A stretch of 64,000 nucleotides of DNA, taken from positions 3,534,001 through 3,598,000 of the forward strand of contig NZ_CP070326.1 of NCBI RefSeq assembly GCF_016917755.1, written 5' to 3'. A program made the position numbers and the translations under genes. How positions within the stretch are numbered: the stretch's first letter is position 1; each line of letters starts with the position of its first letter. A model generated the notes under the pieces. The model was not told the DNA's origin. It did not search any database and saw nothing but the letters and a program-made list of their open reading frames with translations. The stretch is from Streptomyces noursei (lineage in GTDB: Bacteria > Actinomycetota > Actinomycetes > Streptomycetales > Streptomycetaceae). Below, piece by piece: positions 15,812 to 24,361 of the stretch.

Positions 15812-16409
15812 GCGAAAGCGAGGAGGACGAGAAGGAGCAGCAGGAGGAGGAGCGACGAGATGAAGTCGATGGCTCGCCAAGGCCCAAGGGCCCGAACCGA
15901 CGCCTTGTAGAGGACCGGTCGCAACTCCCGCCCCCGATGCCTGACATTCAGTCAGCCCCCTCGGAGTCGGCCTCAGGCTCGGCCTTGACCTCGGGATCGG
16001 GCTCGGACTCGACCTTGACCTCGGGATCGGGCTCGGGCTCGGACTCGGCCCCGAATGCTCCGGTCCCAGCCTGACTGACGGTCAAACCCCCTCCCCTCCG
16101 CCTTCCCTGCCGCCGAGTCAGCTTGTTCGCACGCACCCGGGTACACCCGACGCCCGGCCCCCGGCACCCGACCCCCGCCGGCCGCCCCACCCCGTCCCGG
16201 CCTCCAAGAGGCCACCGCGCGCCCCTGGCCGCCCCTCCCTCACCCCAACGCCGCCCCTCCCACGCCCTCGTCCCCCGAGCGGACGCGCTCAGCGGGCGGG
16301 GCCCAGTGGAGGCTCGGAGGATGGCGCACGAGCGCTCACGTGCGGGCGCTCGTGCCCAGTACCGGCCCGCCGGGGACGTTCGCACCGGCCCATCGGGGAG
16401 GAATCCACC
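15812..16409. other. 598-base intergenic region before the Mbl-like gene
   Basis: No ordinary gene is supported. Between 15948 and 16074 runs a repeat built of GGCTCGG and TTGACCTCGGGATCGGGCTC units. On the minus strand it could encode a 45-residue acidic peptide with SEPDPEVK repeats (TTG at 16085 after a G-rich ribosome-like run); on the plus strand it gives Ser/Gly repeats. A perfect 10-bp inverted repeat, GCACGAGCGC at 16326-16335 and GCGCTCGTGC at 16346-16355, lies 55-84 bases before the Mbl start and may be an operator or leader hairpin. Confidence 0.45.
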
Positions 16410-17441
16410 ATGACCATCAGCCTCGCCCAACTGCGCCGCTGCTCGGCCGCCGTCGACCTCGGAGCGGCCCGGACCAGGGTGTACGTCAAGAACCAGGGGC
16501 TGGTCGTCGACGAACCGACCGTCGCCGCGGTCAACACCCGCACCGGGTCGATGCTGGCCGTGGGCGCGCAAGCCGAGGTGATGGACGGCCGCACGCCGGA
16601 CTACATCCGCGTGGTCCGACCGGTCTCCAACGGGACGGTCGTGGACATCGACCTGGCCCAGCGCCTGCTGCGCCACCTGGTCGGCGACAAGCTGCGCAAG
16701 ACATGGCGGCGGCGGCCCTCGATGCGGGCCGCGGTCTGCCTCCCGTACGGCAGTGAGCCGCTGGCGCAGCGGGCCGCCGTGGAGACGCTGACCGGGTTGG
16801 GCGCCCGTCGGGTCGAGCTGGTCGACACACTGGTCGCCGCGGCCGTCGGTTGCGGGCTCCCGGTGGAGCAGCCGGAAGCGACCATGATCGTGGTGTGCGG
16901 TGCGGGGACCACGCAGGTCGCGGTGCTCTCGCTCGGCTCGATCGTGGCCGCCGAGACCGTCCCCGTGGGCGGCAACGCCATCGACCACGCGGTGATCCAG
17001 CACCTTCGGCTGCACCACGAGCTGATGCTGCCGAACCAGTCCGTGCGTCCGCTGCACCTGATGCTGTCGGGGGACGGGGAGCTCACTCCCGGCTCCACCG
17101 AGGTGCACGGGCGGGACGTGGTCAGCGGGCTGGCCCGGTCGGTGCATGTGGACACCGAGCGGGTGCGGCGCGCCATCATCACCCCGCTGACGGCGATTCT
17201 CGACGGCATCAGTGCGGTGCTCCGCCGCTGCCCGCCGGACCTCGTGGCCGACCTCGGCGAGCGCGGCATCATGCTGGCGGGCGGCAGCGCGCTGATCCCG
17301 GGCCTGGAGCCGATGATCCATGAGGCCACGTCGATGCCGGTGCACATCGCGGACCAGCCCAGCACCTGTGCGGTGCAGGGGCTGGGCGCGATGATCGAGG
17401 GCAAGGTGCAGCCCCTGCACCTTGACCCGATGGCCCCCTGA
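16410..17441 (+). CDS. mbl: Mbl/MreB-like actin homologue
   Basis: The 343-residue actin-fold protein has a GGGAGG ribosome site. It keeps the MreB layout: AAVDLGAARTRVYVKNQG (phosphate 1), VVDEPTVAAVNTRTG, RPVSNGTVVDIDLAQRLLRHLV and IMLAGGSALIPGLEPMI (adenosine loop). In MreB phosphate 2 reads DIGGGTT; here it is VVCGAGTTQVAVLSLGSIV, and the usual EEPMAAAIG catalytic loop is VDTLVAAAVGCGLPV, so the conserved acidic residues are gone. S. coelicolor has an Mbl (SCO2451) near the hrdA-dnaG region, which supports the name. Mbl assists spore-wall synthesis with MreB at the membrane. This copy may bind nucleotide poorly. Confidence 0.75.
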   Translation: MTISLAQLRRCSAAVDLGAARTRVYVKNQGLVVDEPTVAAVNTRTGSMLAVGAQAEVMDGRTPDYIRVVRPVSNGTVVDIDLAQRLLRHLVGDKLRKTWRRRPSMRAAVCLPYGSEPLAQRAAVETLTGLGARRVELVDTLVAAAVGCGLPVEQPEATMIVVCGAGTTQVAVLSLGSIVAAETVPVGGNAIDHAVIQHLRLHHELMLPNQSVRPLHLMLSGDGELTPGSTEVHGRDVVSGLARSVHVDTERVRRAIITPLTAILDGISAVLRRCPPDLVADLGERGIMLAGGSALIPGLEPMIHEATSMPVHIADQPSTCAVQGLGAMIEGKVQPLHLDPMAP

Positions 17442-17454
17442 ACAGGTGCCGTGC

Positions 17455-17520
17455 CCTATCGGCCCGGTGACCCGATGACCCCTGGCCCAGTGACCCGATG
17501 ACCCTTGGCCCGGTGCCCCG
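17455..17520. repeat. Imperfect tandem repeat between convergent genes
   Basis: Three imperfect copies of GGCCCGGTGACCCGATGACCC-like sequence fill the gap between the converging Mbl and histidine-phosphatase genes. No stem-loop terminator is obvious. Confidence 0.6.
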
Positions 17521-17545
17521 TTGGCCCCCAGGCGCGCCCGGCCGC

Positions 17546-18142
17546 CTACAAGCTCCGGGCGTTCCAGGCGATCACCGCGGGCCGGTCGTGCTCGGCGCCC
17601 AGGATGCCGATCGTGCCGGTGCCGAAGGTGAACAGGCCGCCCGAGGCGGCCGGGAGTCCCAGCCGGCGGGCGGTCAGTACGCGCAGGAAGTGCGCATGCG
17701 CCACCAGCGCCACATCGCCCTCGTCGACCTCAAGGTGGGGCGCGATCAGCGCCAGTACGCGGTCGGCGCGCGCCCCGACCTCCTCGGGTGACTCCCCGGG
17801 GTGCTCGGCCGGCCCCGGCGCGACGCCGTCGTCGAAGAGGTACCAGTCGGGTCTGCTGCGGTGGATCTCGGCGGTGGTGATCCCCTCGTCCCCGCCGTAG
17901 TCCCATTCCCGCAGGTCATCGAGGATGTGCGGGGAGGGGAGCCCGGCCAGTTCGGCGGTGCGCAGCGCGCGCGTCATCGGGCTGGCGTAGACCCGCGCGA
18001 TCTTCCGCGCCGACAGCAGCGGCCGGAGGGCGCGGGCCTGCTCCTCGCCGTTGGCGGTGAGGGGGAGGTCGGTCCAGCTGGTGTGCCGGCCGTCCCGGCT
18101 CCACTCGGTCTCGCCGTGCCGGACCAGCAGGAGCTCGCTCAT
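17546..18142 (-). CDS. Histidine phosphatase (phosphoglycerate-mutase-like) family protein
   Basis: The 198-residue protein opens with ELLLVRHGETEWS, the RHG motif whose His9 becomes phosphorylated. Further hallmarks are the Arg/Glu sites VYASPMTRALRTAELAG and LREWDYGGDEG and the second catalytic histidine in VALVAHAHFLRVLTARRLG. The length and REWDYG(G/E)xEG loop are those of small acid phosphatases acting on sugar phosphates or similar metabolites rather than true phosphoglycerate mutase. It lies 22 nt downstream of the thioredoxin gene on the same strand, so both are probably one transcript. Cytoplasmic. Confidence 0.88.
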   Translation of the reverse strand: MSELLLVRHGETEWSRDGRHTSWTDLPLTANGEEQARALRPLLSARKIARVYASPMTRALRTAELAGLPSPHILDDLREWDYGGDEGITTAEIHRSRPDWYLFDDGVAPGPAEHPGESPEEVGARADRVLALIAPHLEVDEGDVALVAHAHFLRVLTARRLGLPAASGGLFTFGTGTIGILGAEHDRPAVIAWNARSL

Positions 18143-18164
18143 GCCGCGATCTCGCTTCGCTCGC

Positions 18165-18569
18165 TCACGCGCCCTGCGCCTGCTCTCCGCCGCCGTCCTG
18201 CGTCTGCTGCTCCTGGGCGTCGGCGACCGAGGCGCGGACCTCGTCCATGTCGAGGGCGCGGGCCTGGCCGATGACGTCCTCCAGAGCGGCCTCGGGGAGC
18301 GCCCCGGGCTGGGCGAACACCGCGATGTTCTGCCGGACGATCATCAGGGTGGGGATGGAGCGGATGTCGAAGGCGGCGGCGAGTTCGGGTTGCTTCTCCG
18401 TGTTGACCTTGGCGAAGAGCAGGTCGCCGTGCTTCTCGGACGACCGCTCGAAGACCGGCCCGAACTGCTTGCAGGGGCCGCACCATTCGGCCCAGAAGTC
18501 GATCAGGACGAAATCGTTGCCGGAGACGATCTCGTCGAAGTTTTCCTTGGTGAGCTCCACGGTGCTCAT
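18165..18569 (-). CDS. Thioredoxin family protein
   Basis: The 134-residue protein has the thioredoxin fold with the active-site WCGPC (in FVLIDFWAEWCGPCKQFGPV, about residues 32-36) and the cis-proline segment IRSIPTLMIVRQ. The ATG at 18567-18569 follows AGGGAA by about 7 nt; the open frame extends further upstream but is non-homologous there. Residues from 108 on form an acidic, Gln-rich tail (EQQTQDGGGEQ) beyond a normal thioredoxin. It reduces protein disulfides in the cytoplasm, fed by thioredoxin reductase. Probable operon with the phosphatase gene downstream. Confidence 0.9.
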   Translation of the reverse strand: MSTVELTKENFDEIVSGNDFVLIDFWAEWCGPCKQFGPVFERSSEKHGDLLFAKVNTEKQPELAAAFDIRSIPTLMIVRQNIAVFAQPGALPEAALEDVIGQARALDMDEVRASVADAQEQQTQDGGGEQAQGA

Positions 18570-19096
18570 ACGCGCTTCCCTGCTTCCGGTTCGTCGAGGC
18601 TTCGGCGGGCTGACGCTTCGGCCTCCGGGGCGGCTGTGGTGTGCGGCTGGTTTCCGCTGTCCGGTCGGTGTCCGCTGTTCGGTTGGGTTCGGTGTTTCGG
18701 TTGGGTTCGACGTGCGGCGCTGCGGCGCACCGACGGCCTGCCGGGCGCCGGCGGACGGCCCGCCCGGTGCCCGACTCCCGTCACAGCTTCCCTCACGGCT
18801 TCCGTAACAGGACCAACCCGCACGGTATTCCGCATTTCCGCGATTCCGCGATTCCGCGATTCCGCGCGCACCGGACCGCCCGGCTCCCCTGCCCACACCG
18901 CGCCGTCCTAGACATGCCGTGGCCCAGATCACCCCCTACGGGAGCGGGGCGGAGCGGGCAGCCATGACGGCCGCCTCAACCTGCGCGGCCGTAACGGCTG
19001 CCGTGTCGACCGCCGGCACCGCGAACCGTGCCGCGCCCCGTCCACCCGCCCGCCCTACGATGGACGGGGGGCCGCCCGGAAGGAGGCGTCGGCCCT
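18570..19096. other. Divergent intergenic region with short tandem repeats
   Basis: No gene is supported in these 527 bases. Two simple-repeat tracts stand out: GTTCGGTTGGGTTCGGTGTTTCGG-type units at about 18640-18710, and four tandem copies of TTCCGCGA at about 18836-18866. The promoters of the thioredoxin gene (leftward) and MBL-fold gene (rightward) must lie here, but no clear -35/-10 pair was identified. Confidence 0.5.
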
Positions 19097-19888
19097 ATGG
19101 AGACGCGCGTCGACGAGATCGCCGATGGGATCTACCGGATCTCCACCTACGTTCCCGACGTGGCCGCGCCGGCCGGCTTCACGTTCAACCAGTTCCTCAT
19201 CGACGCGGAGGAACCGCTGCTCTTCCACACGGGCATGCGGCATCTCTTCCCCGCGGTCTCGGAGGCCGTGGGAAGGGTGGTTCCGGTGGCGGAGCTGCGC
19301 TGGCTGGCGTTCGGGCACGTGGAGGCCGACGAGTGCGGGGCGATGAACGAGTTCCTGGCCGCGGCCCCGCGCGCCGAGGTGGCCCACGGGCTCCAGGGGT
19401 GTCTGGTCTCGCTCAACGATCTCGCCGACCGGCCGCCGCGCCCGTTGGCGCACGGTGAGACGCTGGACCTGGGTGGCAAGGAGCTGTTGCGCCGCCGGGT
19501 GATGCACCTCAACACCCCGCATGTGCCGCACAATTGGGAGGCGCGGGTGCTGTTCGAGGAGACCACCGGCACGCTGCTGTGCGGTGATCTTTTCACTCAT
19601 CTGGGCAACGGCCCGCCGATCACCGAACGCGACCTGGTCGGGCCGGCACTGGACGCGGAGGAGATGTTCCGCCAGACGTCCTGTCTGACGGCGGCGGTGG
19701 AGACCATGCGTTCCCTGGCCCGGCTCTCGCCCCGGACGCTGGCCGTGATGCACGGGTCGTCGTACGACGGGGACGGCGCGGCAGCGCTGTGCGCGCTGGC
19801 CGACGGCTATCAGGAGCGGTTCGGCCCGGAACTGGCGTTCGCCGCCCGACCGAGTGCCCTGGCCGGCGCCAACGCCCCACAGGGCTGA
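19097..19888 (+). CDS. MBL-fold metallo-hydrolase of the di-iron oxygen-binding (ODP) type
   Basis: The 263-residue protein has an AGGAGG ribosome site 10 nt upstream. The metal ligands follow the flavodiiron/ODP scheme: FGHVEADECG (H-x-E-x-D), a histidine in LNTPHVPHNW, bridging Asp in LLCGDLFTHLG and His in VMHGSSYDGDG. The classical beta-lactamase HxHxDH is therefore replaced by HxExDE, which points to a di-iron centre that binds O2 or NO, or to a sensor derived from it. It lacks the flavodoxin domain of flavodiiron reductases and so would need a separate partner. Monocistronic by spacing. Confidence 0.8.
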   Translation: METRVDEIADGIYRISTYVPDVAAPAGFTFNQFLIDAEEPLLFHTGMRHLFPAVSEAVGRVVPVAELRWLAFGHVEADECGAMNEFLAAAPRAEVAHGLQGCLVSLNDLADRPPRPLAHGETLDLGGKELLRRRVMHLNTPHVPHNWEARVLFEETTGTLLCGDLFTHLGNGPPITERDLVGPALDAEEMFRQTSCLTAAVETMRSLARLSPRTLAVMHGSSYDGDGAAALCALADGYQERFGPELAFAARPSALAGANAPQG

Positions 19889-20055
19889 CCGCGTCCGCGC
19901 CGCCGAACCGGGGGCTCGGACCGCCGATCGGGCCGTTCACCGGCGCCCCGGGTCGGGTTCCGACGGGATGTCGCGGGGCCTGCGTCGTGGTGCGCAGTGG
20001 TCTGCGGCGGCGGCTAGCATCGCTCAAGAGACCGCCAAGAACGGAGTGTTCATCT

Positions 20056-20931
20056 GTGCGTCAGCTGCGCCTGGGCGTCGCCATCTTGACCATGGGAAAC
20101 CGCCCCACCGAGCTGCAGGACCTGCTGGATTCGGTGGCGAAGCAGGACCTCCCCGCGACGCACATCGTGGTCGTCGGCAACGGCTCGCCGCTGCCCCCGC
20201 TGCCCGACGGCGTCACCGGTGTGTCGCTGACCGAGAACCTGGGTGTCTCCGGTGGCCGTAACGTCGCCCTGGATGAGCTGCGCAAGCTCGGCGACCTGGA
20301 CCTGGTGGTCGATCTGGACGACGACGGGCTGCTGATCAGCACGGACGTCTTCAGCCGGCTCGCCGAACTCTACGCGGATGACCCGAAGTTGGGGATCGTC
20401 AGCTTCCGCATCGCCGACGAACTGGGCCGCACCCAGCGCCGCCACGTGCCGCGCCTGCGGGTCGGCGATCCGCAGCAGGGCGGGCTGGTCACGACGTTCC
20501 TCGGCGGCGGGCACGCACTGTCCGTGCCGATGCTGGACCGGATCGGCGGCTGGCCGGACGCGTTCTTCTACGCCCACGAGGAGACCGACCTGGCCTGGCG
20601 GGCGCTGGACGACGGCTGGCGCATCCGTTACGCCCCGGAGGTCGTGCTGCAGCACCCGTACACCTCGCCGACCCGGCACGCGGTGTACCACCGGATGGTC
20701 GCCCGGAACCGCGTCTGGCTCGCGAAGCGCCATCTGCCGGCCGTGCTGGTCCCCGTGTATCTGGGGGTGTGGGCGGCGCTGACGGCCGTCCGCGGCCGCT
20801 CGGCGGCGGGCATGCGGGCCTGGGCCGCGGGCTTCGCCGAGGGGGTGCGCACCCCGTGCGGCCGACGCCGGCCGATGCGCTGGCGCACGGTGTGGCGGAT
20901 GACCCGGCTGGGGCGTCCGCCGGTCATCTAG
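20056..20931 (+). CDS. GT2-family glycosyltransferase
   Basis: The 291-residue protein starts with LRLGVAILTMGNRPTELQDLL, the GT-A beta-alpha-beta nucleotide-binding start. It has the metal-binding acidic run LVVDLDDDGLL near residue 90 (DxD equivalent), FLGGGHALSVPMLDRIGGWPD and the catalytic FYAHEETDLAWRALD (ED motif), then MVARNRVWLAKRHLP, as in rhamnosyltransferase-like GT2 enzymes. A weak C-terminal hydrophobic segment (VLVPVYLGVWAALTAV) may peg it to the membrane. The GTG at 20056 follows CGGAG; a GTG at 20047 is also in frame. It stands alone; the substrate is unknown. Confidence 0.85.
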   Translation: MRQLRLGVAILTMGNRPTELQDLLDSVAKQDLPATHIVVVGNGSPLPPLPDGVTGVSLTENLGVSGGRNVALDELRKLGDLDLVVDLDDDGLLISTDVFSRLAELYADDPKLGIVSFRIADELGRTQRRHVPRLRVGDPQQGGLVTTFLGGGHALSVPMLDRIGGWPDAFFYAHEETDLAWRALDDGWRIRYAPEVVLQHPYTSPTRHAVYHRMVARNRVWLAKRHLPAVLVPVYLGVWAALTAVRGRSAAGMRAWAAGFAEGVRTPCGRRRPMRWRTVWRMTRLGRPPVI

Positions 20932-21111
20932 GGCCCGTCCGCCGCTGGCCCGTCGTCCGGTCACCGCGGAAGCGGAACGCTCTCTGGCATCTTTGCCGCT
21001 CCCTTTAAGGAACCGTCAACTTTCCGAGGGCGTCTTCCCGTACGAACTTTACGAACCGGTGGGGAACTGCTCGATCCGGCGAGTGGGGACGGCAGTTAGG
21101 GGCGTGTTCGC

Positions 21112-22797
21112 GTGGGCGTGGTACTTCCGGGTTGGGCCGACGAGATCCTCGACATCATCGGCGTCTCGTGGCCGAATGTGGACGAGGACGACTATCGCGC
21201 GATGGCCGATTCCTTGAGGGGATTCGCGGACGACATCGAACACGGGGCGAACCAGGCGCATCAGGTGATCGAGAGCCTGGTGGGCACGGCGGGGGGTTCG
21301 CTGGGGGTGGCGGCCCTCAACGCCCACTGGGGCAAGGTCAACGGCAAGCACCTGAAGGGGCTCGCGGAGTGCGGGCGCATGGCGGGGACCGCCATGGACG
21401 TCGTCGCCGGCCTCGTCGAGGGCGCCAAGATCGCGGCCATCGCCCAACTCGCCATCCTGGCCGCGGAGGTGATCGCGGCCCAGGCGGCGGCGCCGTTCAC
21501 CTTCGGCCTGTCCGAAGTGGGGGCGCTGGCAGGTACGCAGGCGACCCGGATCGCCGTGAAAAAGATCATCAAGGAGGTCTGCGAGCAGGTCGTCGAGCAG
21601 GTCGTCAGCGTCGCGCTGTCGCCGATCGAGGAGGCGCTCGGGGCGATGGTCGGCGACCTGGTGGTCCAGGTGGGGGCCAATGCCCTCGGGGTGCAGAAGG
21701 GCATCGACGTCGGCCATGCGGCCCAGGCCGGCAAGGAGGCGGGGAAGTCCGCGGCCGGTGCGATGCAGTTGCTCAGCGCCGGCGGGGAAGGCGGCAGCGG
21801 AGGCGGTGGGGGCGGCGGCGGCTTCACCTTTGATCCGGACGCCCACGACAGTGTGGTCACCGGCCTGCAGAGCGCCGGCGGCACCTTCCGCAGCGGGGCC
21901 GGCGGCAAGCTCGGGCGGGCCAAGAGCCATCACGGTCGGACCCGCGGCAAGGACGCCATCGCCAACGCCGCCGCCCCGATGATCGACAAGGCGCTGGAGG
22001 GGCTGGAGACCGGCGTCAAGCGGACGGCGGACCATCTCGACGACAAGATGGTCAACGGCGTCAAGAAGATGAAGCTGAACCATCGTGAGAACGACGAAGG
22101 TATCGCGACCGACCTCAAGAACATCGGCAAGAATTCGCACGGCAATGCGCCGGTGTACAACGTCAGCGACAAGGGGAAGGTCACCCGTCTCACCACCGAA
22201 GGGCACAAGGACCTCACCGCCGAGGACCGGAAGCGGCTCACGCCGATAGGACTTCTGAGCGACGACCACGTTCCGCGGCGGGAGGCCGGAAAATATCCGC
22301 TGCCACCGGCGGACGAGCGCAAGCGGAAACCCTCCCAGCAGGTTGCGTTCGGGAGTACGGACCTGTCACAGGCCACCCAGCTGGCGCGGCACGCCAACAC
22401 TGGCGCGGGCAGCAAGCAGGGAGATTACGGGCGGGTCAGCAAGGGGAAATTCTCCAGTCGGAACTACGCCGCGGCGCGGTATGGCGAACGCGGCGCCGAT
22501 GATGAATTCGTGCTCGTCGGCCGCAGTAAATGGCCGGGAATGCACTCCGAACGTCAGGTCGGCATTCCGTTCCTGGACTCCGGAAAATCGAAGGGCATGT
22601 CCGAGCTCTATACCGAGCGTGAGCCCTGCACCACCGGGCCCGGCACCAGGGACTGCAGCGCCTGGATGTCGCACCATCTCCCGAGCGACGTCAAGGTTTC
22701 GCACACCGTCGAGTACGGCGACACCGCGGAGTCCAAGAAGAAGGGAAACGACGAAATGGAAAAGTATCTCAACGGCATTAATAGACGCAAGAAGTAG
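21112..22797 (+). CDS. Polymorphic toxin: WXG100-like N-terminus with C-terminal nucleic-acid deaminase domain
   Basis: The 561-residue protein starts at a GTG. Residues 1-200 match the WXG100-like/CpnT-type N-terminal region of actinobacterial toxins (GWADEILDIIGVSWPNVDED, a helical HWGKVNGKHL segment and a long hydrophobic helix bundle). Gly-rich linkers follow (about 225-240), then a pretoxin region and a deaminase-fold C-terminus: GMHSERQVG supplies zinc ligand His478 and proton-shuttle Glu480, and TEREPC...RDCSAWM supplies Cys506 and Cys515. Such domains deaminate bases or nucleotides in rival cells, probably after ESX/type VII export. Third-position GC falls in the last third, typical of exchanged toxin tips. 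Two SUKH-like genes follow. Confidence 0.82.
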   Translation: MGVVLPGWADEILDIIGVSWPNVDEDDYRAMADSLRGFADDIEHGANQAHQVIESLVGTAGGSLGVAALNAHWGKVNGKHLKGLAECGRMAGTAMDVVAGLVEGAKIAAIAQLAILAAEVIAAQAAAPFTFGLSEVGALAGTQATRIAVKKIIKEVCEQVVEQVVSVALSPIEEALGAMVGDLVVQVGANALGVQKGIDVGHAAQAGKEAGKSAAGAMQLLSAGGEGGSGGGGGGGGFTFDPDAHDSVVTGLQSAGGTFRSGAGGKLGRAKSHHGRTRGKDAIANAAAPMIDKALEGLETGVKRTADHLDDKMVNGVKKMKLNHRENDEGIATDLKNIGKNSHGNAPVYNVSDKGKVTRLTTEGHKDLTAEDRKRLTPIGLLSDDHVPRREAGKYPLPPADERKRKPSQQVAFGSTDLSQATQLARHANTGAGSKQGDYGRVSKGKFSSRNYAAARYGERGADDEFVLVGRSKWPGMHSERQVGIPFLDSGKSKGMSELYTEREPCTTGPGTRDCSAWMSHHLPSDVKVSHTVEYGDTAESKKKGNDEMEKYLNGINRRKK

Positions 22798-22865
22798 CGA
22801 TTGACGCGGAGAAGTCGCCTCCGATAAGATCACCGGATTCCCGCACCTTACCGACAGGACAGAAG

Positions 22866-23495
22866 ATGCCCCAGCTCACCGACCGGTCGATGATGGAGTC
22901 GGTATTCCCTCCGGAAAATCTCGTCACGCTGGAGGAAGCGAAGCTGCCGGCGGAAATCGATGCGACGACACGTGCGCTGCTGACCGCCACGGGCCTGCCG
23001 GACGACCGGAGTTCCTTTTTCGTGCTCGACGGCGGCCTCTTCACCGGGGAAACCCCCGACCGGTTCCGCCGGTGCGCGCAACTCAGCCATTTCTCCGAGT
23101 ACCACGACATGCCGGAGGGCTGGGCGGAGTGGCTGGTGCTGGGCGAGATCCACTACGACGTGGTGGTGCTGGACCCGCTCTCCGGTGCCGTCCACGCCCT
23201 GCCGGACGGGGAGTTCACGTCCCGTCCGCTGAATCAGAGCCTGGACTCCTTCCTCTATTTCCTCTACCTCCTCGAACTGGAGCGCCCCGGCTACGACGCC
23301 ACGGTGTCGGAGGACCTGCCCGACCCCGAGGCGCTGGCGGAGTCCCTCCGGGAGCGCATGCGAAACGCCGATCCGCTGCCGTTCGAAGGGGTGGAGCCCG
23401 TCTGGTCGGAGGAGGCCGACGGGGAGGCCGAGGACACCGCGCCCGTTCCGACGTGGGACGGTGTCCTCTCAGACGTGTACGAGACGGTGGGTTAG
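22866..23495 (+). CDS. SUKH-4 family immunity protein
   Basis: The 209-residue acidic protein lies 68 bases after the toxin. LVTLEEAKLPAEI, then TGLPDDRSSFFVLDGGLF, LVLGEIHYDVVVLDPLSGAV and SLDSFLYFLYLLELE form the SUKH (SMI1/KNR4) pattern of subgroup 4. SUKH proteins are common cytoplasmic immunity partners of nuclease and deaminase toxins and bind the toxin's catalytic domain. The acidic C-terminal tail (EEADGEAEDTAP) is dispensable-looking. Its place directly after the toxin makes it the prime candidate antidote. Confidence 0.82.
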   Translation: MPQLTDRSMMESVFPPENLVTLEEAKLPAEIDATTRALLTATGLPDDRSSFFVLDGGLFTGETPDRFRRCAQLSHFSEYHDMPEGWAEWLVLGEIHYDVVVLDPLSGAVHALPDGEFTSRPLNQSLDSFLYFLYLLELERPGYDATVSEDLPDPEALAESLRERMRNADPLPFEGVEPVWSEEADGEAEDTAPVPTWDGVLSDVYETVG

Positions 23496-23507
23496 GCGGA
23501 GTCGTCC

Positions 23508-24338
23508 ATGACAGTGCCCGAGGGTGAACTGCGGACGTTCGGACCGGAGGCGGCGGGCGATCCGTTCGCGGTCCCGGAGAGCGTCCGCCGGCTGGTGCAG
23601 GTCGCCGTCCCCTGGACGGTCGGCCCCTATTTCTCCACCTCCCCCGACGACCCCGTCGTGCTGGACGCCTATGCGGAGTCCGTCGGGACGGAGGTGGCCC
23701 GCGAGGAGCAGCGGCAGTGGGCGCGCCTGGGCACCGACCGCGGCTACGAGCTCTGCGCCGCTCCCGGGGGCGAGGTGCGGGCGGTACTGCTCGGCTACCA
23801 GGAGCCGCCCCGGTTCGTGAGCTCCTCGCCCGAGCAGTTCGCCCAGTCCCTGCTCGAACTGGACCGGGCGCTGCGCGTCATCCTCGGCACCGACCGGCCG
23901 GAGGCCGCCGCGGAGGCGTTCGCCGCGGCGGAGCGGCAGCTGCGCGCCACGGACCCGGCGGCCTTCGCCGACCGGGAGAACTGGTGGCCACTGGTCCTCG
24001 ACGACATCCGGGACACCGCCGGCACGGAGTGGTACGCGGCCTTCGAGTACGTCGGCGACGACGGCGAGAAGCAGGTGGTGACCCGCGCCGGGGGCATCGC
24101 CCTGCACCCCGAGGAGAGCCTGTGGTCCGCGCTGCGCGGCGCGGGCGTCGAGCCGTCCCAGGTGACGCGGATCCACACGGAGTTGGAGGCGTGCTTCCTG
24201 CCCGGCCACTACTGCTCGCTGTGGCTGGCCCAGATGTTCCCGGACGCCGAGTTGACCCACAACTTCCCCTACGGCGAGAGCGCCGAATCCCGGGCAGAGG
24301 GGATCCGCCTCCTTCGCGAGGCGGCCGCCCAGCAGTGA
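23508..24338 (+). CDS. SUKH-like protein fused to a deaminase-like domain
   Basis: The 276-residue protein follows the first SUKH gene by 12 bases. Residues 1-125 look SUKH-4-like (VPWTVGPYFSTSPDDPVVLD, RFVSSSPEQFAQSLLELDRA). The last 90 residues align by eye with the toxin's C-terminus: LHPEES against MHSERQ, HTELEACFLPGHYCSLW against YTEREPC...RDCSAWM, and HNFPYGESAES against HTVEYGDTAES. Candidate zinc and catalytic residues are His200, Glu202, Cys229 and Cys236. It may be a second immunity protein, a decoy of the toxin tip, or an active cytoplasmic deaminase. The homology is visual only. Confidence 0.7.
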   Translation: MTVPEGELRTFGPEAAGDPFAVPESVRRLVQVAVPWTVGPYFSTSPDDPVVLDAYAESVGTEVAREEQRQWARLGTDRGYELCAAPGGEVRAVLLGYQEPPRFVSSSPEQFAQSLLELDRALRVILGTDRPEAAAEAFAAAERQLRATDPAAFADRENWWPLVLDDIRDTAGTEWYAAFEYVGDDGEKQVVTRAGGIALHPEESLWSALRGAGVEPSQVTRIHTELEACFLPGHYCSLWLAQMFPDAELTHNFPYGESAESRAEGIRLLREAAAQQ

Positions 24339-24361
24339 CAGCGGCAGGGGGAGAACCGTCG

